Shown here one piece after another: positions 15,165 to 17,243 of a stretch of 17,243 nucleotides of DNA (position 1 is its first letter; every line of letters begins with the position of its first letter). Made by a program: the position numbers and the translations under genes. Source of the stretch: an uncultured Bacteroides sp. (GTDB taxonomy: Bacteria > Bacteroidota > Bacteroidia > Bacteroidales > Bacteroidaceae); the NCBI GenBank assembly GCA_900553815.1, contig USEY01000065.1, positions 1 through 17,243 on the forward strand, in the 5' to 3' direction. Below the pieces are notes generated by a model. That model saw only the letters and a program-made list of their open reading frames with translations, searched no databases and was not told the origin of the DNA.

Positions 15165-16447
15165 TCGTGATAGAGGACAATCCCGTATTCGCCGGTTATG
15201 TGTGCGGACTGCTGGAGAGCAAGGGATTCCAAAGCGTCAGCTCCTCCACCTGCAACGGGGCAAGGAAACTGTTTTCCAAGATGCGGGAGGACGACATCGT
15301 GCTTGCCGACCTGCGCCTGCCCGACGGAGACGGCATCGCCCTGCTGGAAGAACTGCGGAGACAGGGCATGAACAATCCCTACATCGTCATGACCGACTAC
15401 GACGAAGTGCCCACGGCCGTCCGGTCGATGAAGTCAGGCGCGGAAGATTACATTCCGAAGCCGCTGATTGAAGCCAGCCTTTTCCCGCTCCTGAAAACCT
15501 TGCAGAAAAGGACGGAGCGGCACGACACACCGATTTACGAGCGGCAGAGCGCGGCTTTCCGTGAGATAGACCGCAGGATAAGGCTGGTCGCCCCGACCAA
15601 CATGAACGTATTGATATTAGGCGAAAGCGGAACAGGAAAGGAACACATTGCCGGGAAGATACACGCGAGGAGCAAACGGGCAGGCAAGCCATTCGTGGCG
15701 GTGGACTGCGGCCTGCTTTCAAAGGAGCTTGCCGCCTCCGCCCTGTTCGGACATGAGAAAGGGGCGTTCACAGGAGCCGAAAGCAAGAAACAAGGTTTCT
15801 GGGAGGAAGCCGCCGGAGGCACGTTGTTCCTTGACGAGATAGGCAACCTGCCCATAGAAGTGCAGCAGATGCTGCTCCGTGCGTTGGAATCCAAAATGTA
15901 CAGACCCACGGGCGGCAGCAAGGACAAGCGGGCTGATGTGCGCATCATCGCCGCCACCAACGAAAATTTGCAGGTTGCCATAACTGAAAAGCGTTTCCGG
16001 GCTGACCTCTACCAACGGCTGAAAGAATACACCCTGCACATACCGCCGCTGCGCGAGTGCAAGGAGGACATCATACCGCTTGCGGAGTTCTTCCTACAAC
16101 TTGCCAACGAGGAATTTGAAAAGCAAGTAAAAGGCTTTGACGCGGAGGCAAGAAAACGACTGCTTGCCTATACGTGGGGCGGCAACGTGAGAGAGCTGAA
16201 ACGGGTCGTGCATTTGGCGGTGCTGCATACCGAGGGCGATACGGTCACGGCGGACACGTTGGAATTCGATGAAATGCCGCTGACGTCTGACGCTTCACTG
16301 GAAATGGACGATATGGAAAAGAAACAGATTATCCGTGCGCTGGAACAGGCGAAAGGCAACCGCAAATTGGCTGCGGCATTGCTCGGCATCGGACGTACCA
16401 CGCTGTACAACAAGATAAGATTATACGGCATAAAGTACAAGGAATAG
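15152..16447 (+). CDS. rteB: RteB-type sigma-54-dependent response regulator
   Basis: The 431-residue NtrC-type regulator has a receiver domain (1-120) with E8/D9, phosphorylation site D53 (LADLRLP), T81 and K103. An AAA+ domain (about 132-360) follows with Walker A GESGTGKE (157-164), sigma-54 contact loop GAFTGA (204-209), Walker B GGTLFLDEI (222-230) and GGNVREL (343-349). A Fis-type helix-turn-helix (393-427) ends the protein. All catalytic motifs are intact. In CTnDOT, RteB activates rteC, which in turn drives excision genes. It overlaps rteA by 13 nt, so the pair is translated together. The gene is followed by hairpins. Confidence 0.93.
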   Translation: MGRIIVIEDNPVFAGYVCGLLESKGFQSVSSSTCNGARKLFSKMREDDIVLADLRLPDGDGIALLEELRRQGMNNPYIVMTDYDEVPTAVRSMKSGAEDYIPKPLIEASLFPLLKTLQKRTERHDTPIYERQSAAFREIDRRIRLVAPTNMNVLILGESGTGKEHIAGKIHARSKRAGKPFVAVDCGLLSKELAASALFGHEKGAFTGAESKKQGFWEEAAGGTLFLDEIGNLPIEVQQMLLRALESKMYRPTGGSKDKRADVRIIAATNENLQVAITEKRFRADLYQRLKEYTLHIPPLRECKEDIIPLAEFFLQLANEEFEKQVKGFDAEARKRLLAYTWGGNVRELKRVVHLAVLHTEGDTVTADTLEFDEMPLTSDASLEMDDMEKKQIIRALEQAKGNRKLAAALLGIGRTTLYNKIRLYGIKYKE

Positions 16448-16473
16448 ACCAAGAACACCACAAGGTTAGAACA

Positions 16474-16499
16474 GGTTGCCCGACTTCGGAGAGGCAACC
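16474..16499 (+). terminator. Hairpin downstream of rteB
   Basis: GGTTGCC (16474-16480) pairs with GGCAACC (16493-16499) over a 12-nt loop, 27 nt after the rteB stop. No U tract follows; instead the hairpin array begins at once. It may be the first element of that structure more than a classical terminator. Confidence 0.45.
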
Positions 16500-16500
16500 C

Positions 16501-16657
16501 GGCGGCAAGGCTTTCGGAGTAATCCGAAAGGTTTCGAGTAACTCGAAACATACCTTGCTGCTGCCACTTTTCGGCAGTAACCGAAAAGCCTTCGGGTAAC
16601 TCGAAGGACACCTTGCTGTGCTTTTGAGAGCACAAGAAATCCGTCAGCAAACGGATT
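16501..16657 (+). ncRNA. Structured RNA candidate: duplicated twin-hairpin array
   Basis: Six hairpins follow each other. They are CTTTCGGA/TCCGAAAG with a GTAA tetraloop (16511-16530), GTTTCGAG/CTCGAAAC (16531-16549), CTTTTCGG/CCGAAAAG (16567-16588), CCTTCGGG/CTCGAAGG (16589-16607, one G-U pair), TGTGCT/AGCACA (16617-16634) and AATCCGT/ACGGATT (16638-16657). Pairs one-two and three-four form a tandem duplication of about 56 nt, each ending in ACCTTGCTG. Most of the stem differences between copies are matched on both arms. Every one of the first four loops contains GTAA or TAA. The function is unknown. It could be a 3' RNA structure of the rteAB transcript or a leader of the next gene. Confidence 0.55.
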
Positions 16658-17142
16658 GGAAATTTTGCTGTTATTACGGCTCCCAAAGCATCGTTTCCTG
16701 ATGCCCAAACTGCCCAAAAGAAGAACGGGAATAAGTCTGTGTACAAGTCTGAACCTTAGTTTGAGGATACGGAGAATGAAAGTTATGTTTCCTTTCTTCT
16801 GCTATACAGGCAATAGCGTCAGTTCGATGCCTATATGTGCCAATTACAGCCAAAATCAGCTTTATGCCAATAGAGAAATGCAATTTTAGGCAGATACATC
16901 TTCGCTTGTTTGCAAACGCATGGAACCAATGGTTTGCAAAAACGATGACGGGCAGAAGCGAACATTCAGAAAATTCATTCTATACAGGTTTGCTGCAACA
17001 TAGTTTCAATGGTACGCTGATTTATCGTTTTGCTGTCGTACTGTCGTACTGGTTTACAACAGCAAAACTTCAAATAAAAGTATCAGCAATGGGGTGCGGA
17101 TTTTAAGGGGTAGAGCTTGGATGATGTAAATCTGTGGTACAA
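16658..17142. other. Noncoding stretch upstream of the next element gene
   Basis: No convincing coding frame is seen. Short frames of 77 and 89 codons lack any recognisable domain. The stretch is moderately AT-rich. It contains GTTTGCAAAC (16908-16917, a perfect 10-bp palindrome) and a second GTTTGCAAA at 16932-16940, 24 bp away. It also holds an 8-bp tandem duplication CTGTCGTA (17033-17048). In CTnDOT the gene after rteB is rteC, whose promoter needs RteB, so this region is a reasonable place for RteB sites. Confidence 0.45.
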
Positions 17143-17150
17143 TACATTTG
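17143..17150 (+). promoter_or_regulatory. Candidate -7 element of a gene beyond the window
   Basis: TACATTTG fits TAnnTTTG. A TTGG at 17117-17120 is 22 nt upstream, 3 nt longer than the preferred 19. A non-ideal -33 spacing could mean activator dependence. The likely start codon of the next gene is ATG at 17219. Confidence 0.4.
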
Positions 17151-17218
17151 GCTATCAATGTAATAACAATAGTTCGTTAAAAATTAGTCCAGCCTAAGCG
17201 GCTCTGGCAGTAAATAAA

Positions 17219-17243
17219 ATGAGTTCTTTGAAAAGTTTGTCAA
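17219..17243 (+). CDS. Possible start of a downstream gene, cut by the window edge
   Basis: An ATG at 17219 opens a frame coding MSSLKSLS up to the window end, 68 nt after a candidate -7 element and after an AT-rich stretch (TAAATAAA) of the kind seen before Bacteroides starts. By CTnDOT gene order rteC would be expected near here. Eight residues are too few to recognise a product. Confidence 0.25.

Larger units (their letters stand above)
8030..17243. mobile_element. CTnDOT-family integrative conjugative element, partial
   Basis: rteA and rteB are hallmark regulators of CTnDOT/CTnERL-type Bacteroides elements. Two excisionase-like helix-turn-helix genes and a RhuM-like remnant lie to their left, with no housekeeping genes between. 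The left limit is placed approximately at the motif cluster ending at 8022, because the last chromosomal gene upstream is the M16 peptidase. No integrase, direct repeat or att core was seen, so the exact end is uncertain. The right side continues beyond the window, where transfer genes would be expected. The Crp-to-HAD segment is clearly lower in GC than rteAB and looks like cargo inside the element. Confidence 0.7.

Noticed and set aside
16837..17106. An 89-codon plus-strand frame downstream of rteB
   Set aside because: No recognisable domain or start signal, and the region contains palindromes and a likely promoter control area. It could be a short hypothetical protein, but I see no positive support.

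Overview
The window looks like a chromosome of the Bacteroides group (Bacteroides, Phocaeicola or a close relative) with part of a CTnDOT-type integrative conjugative element on its right. Three things point there: promoters of the Bacteroidetes form TTTG-N19-TAnnTTTG, recognisable RteA and RteB regulators, and a DUF5687-type ABC permease, a family I associate with Bacteroidetes. The sequence alone does not fix the species.

Positions 1 to about 7900 are ordinary chromosome. They hold a tRNA-Val cut off by the window edge, a MATE efflux pump on the + strand, and a leftward block: an M16 metallopeptidase, then an ABC-2 permease, its ATPase and an NlpC/P60 lipoprotein. The ATPase and lipoprotein genes overlap by ATGA. 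A GC-rich array of ten 23-bp repeats fills the space between permease and ATPase. A long stem-loop separates the peptidase from the permease.

From about 7940 the character changes. A cluster of GTTTCA/TGAAAC motifs with a perfect 16-bp inverted repeat sits at the edge. A short RhuM-like remnant and two leftward excisionase-like helix-turn-helix genes follow. Next comes a low-GC stretch with a Crp/Fnr-type regulator, divergent from a run of nitroreductase, SugE/Gdx-type SMR exporter, MFS exporter and HAD phosphatase. The GC-rich rteA-rteB pair begins only 31 nt after the phosphatase gene. A 796-nt tail holds a dense series of hairpins and a candidate promoter for a gene beyond the window.

In CTnDOT, rteA and rteB lie downstream of tetQ in one operon, so tetracycline triggers transfer. 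Here no tetQ is present and a four-gene export/reduction cassette under a divergent regulator holds that position. My main inference is that this is a CTnDOT-family element whose regulatory cascade has been connected to a different chemical signal. Two TTTGNCAAA palindromes 22 bp apart between regulator and cassette are the candidate operator.
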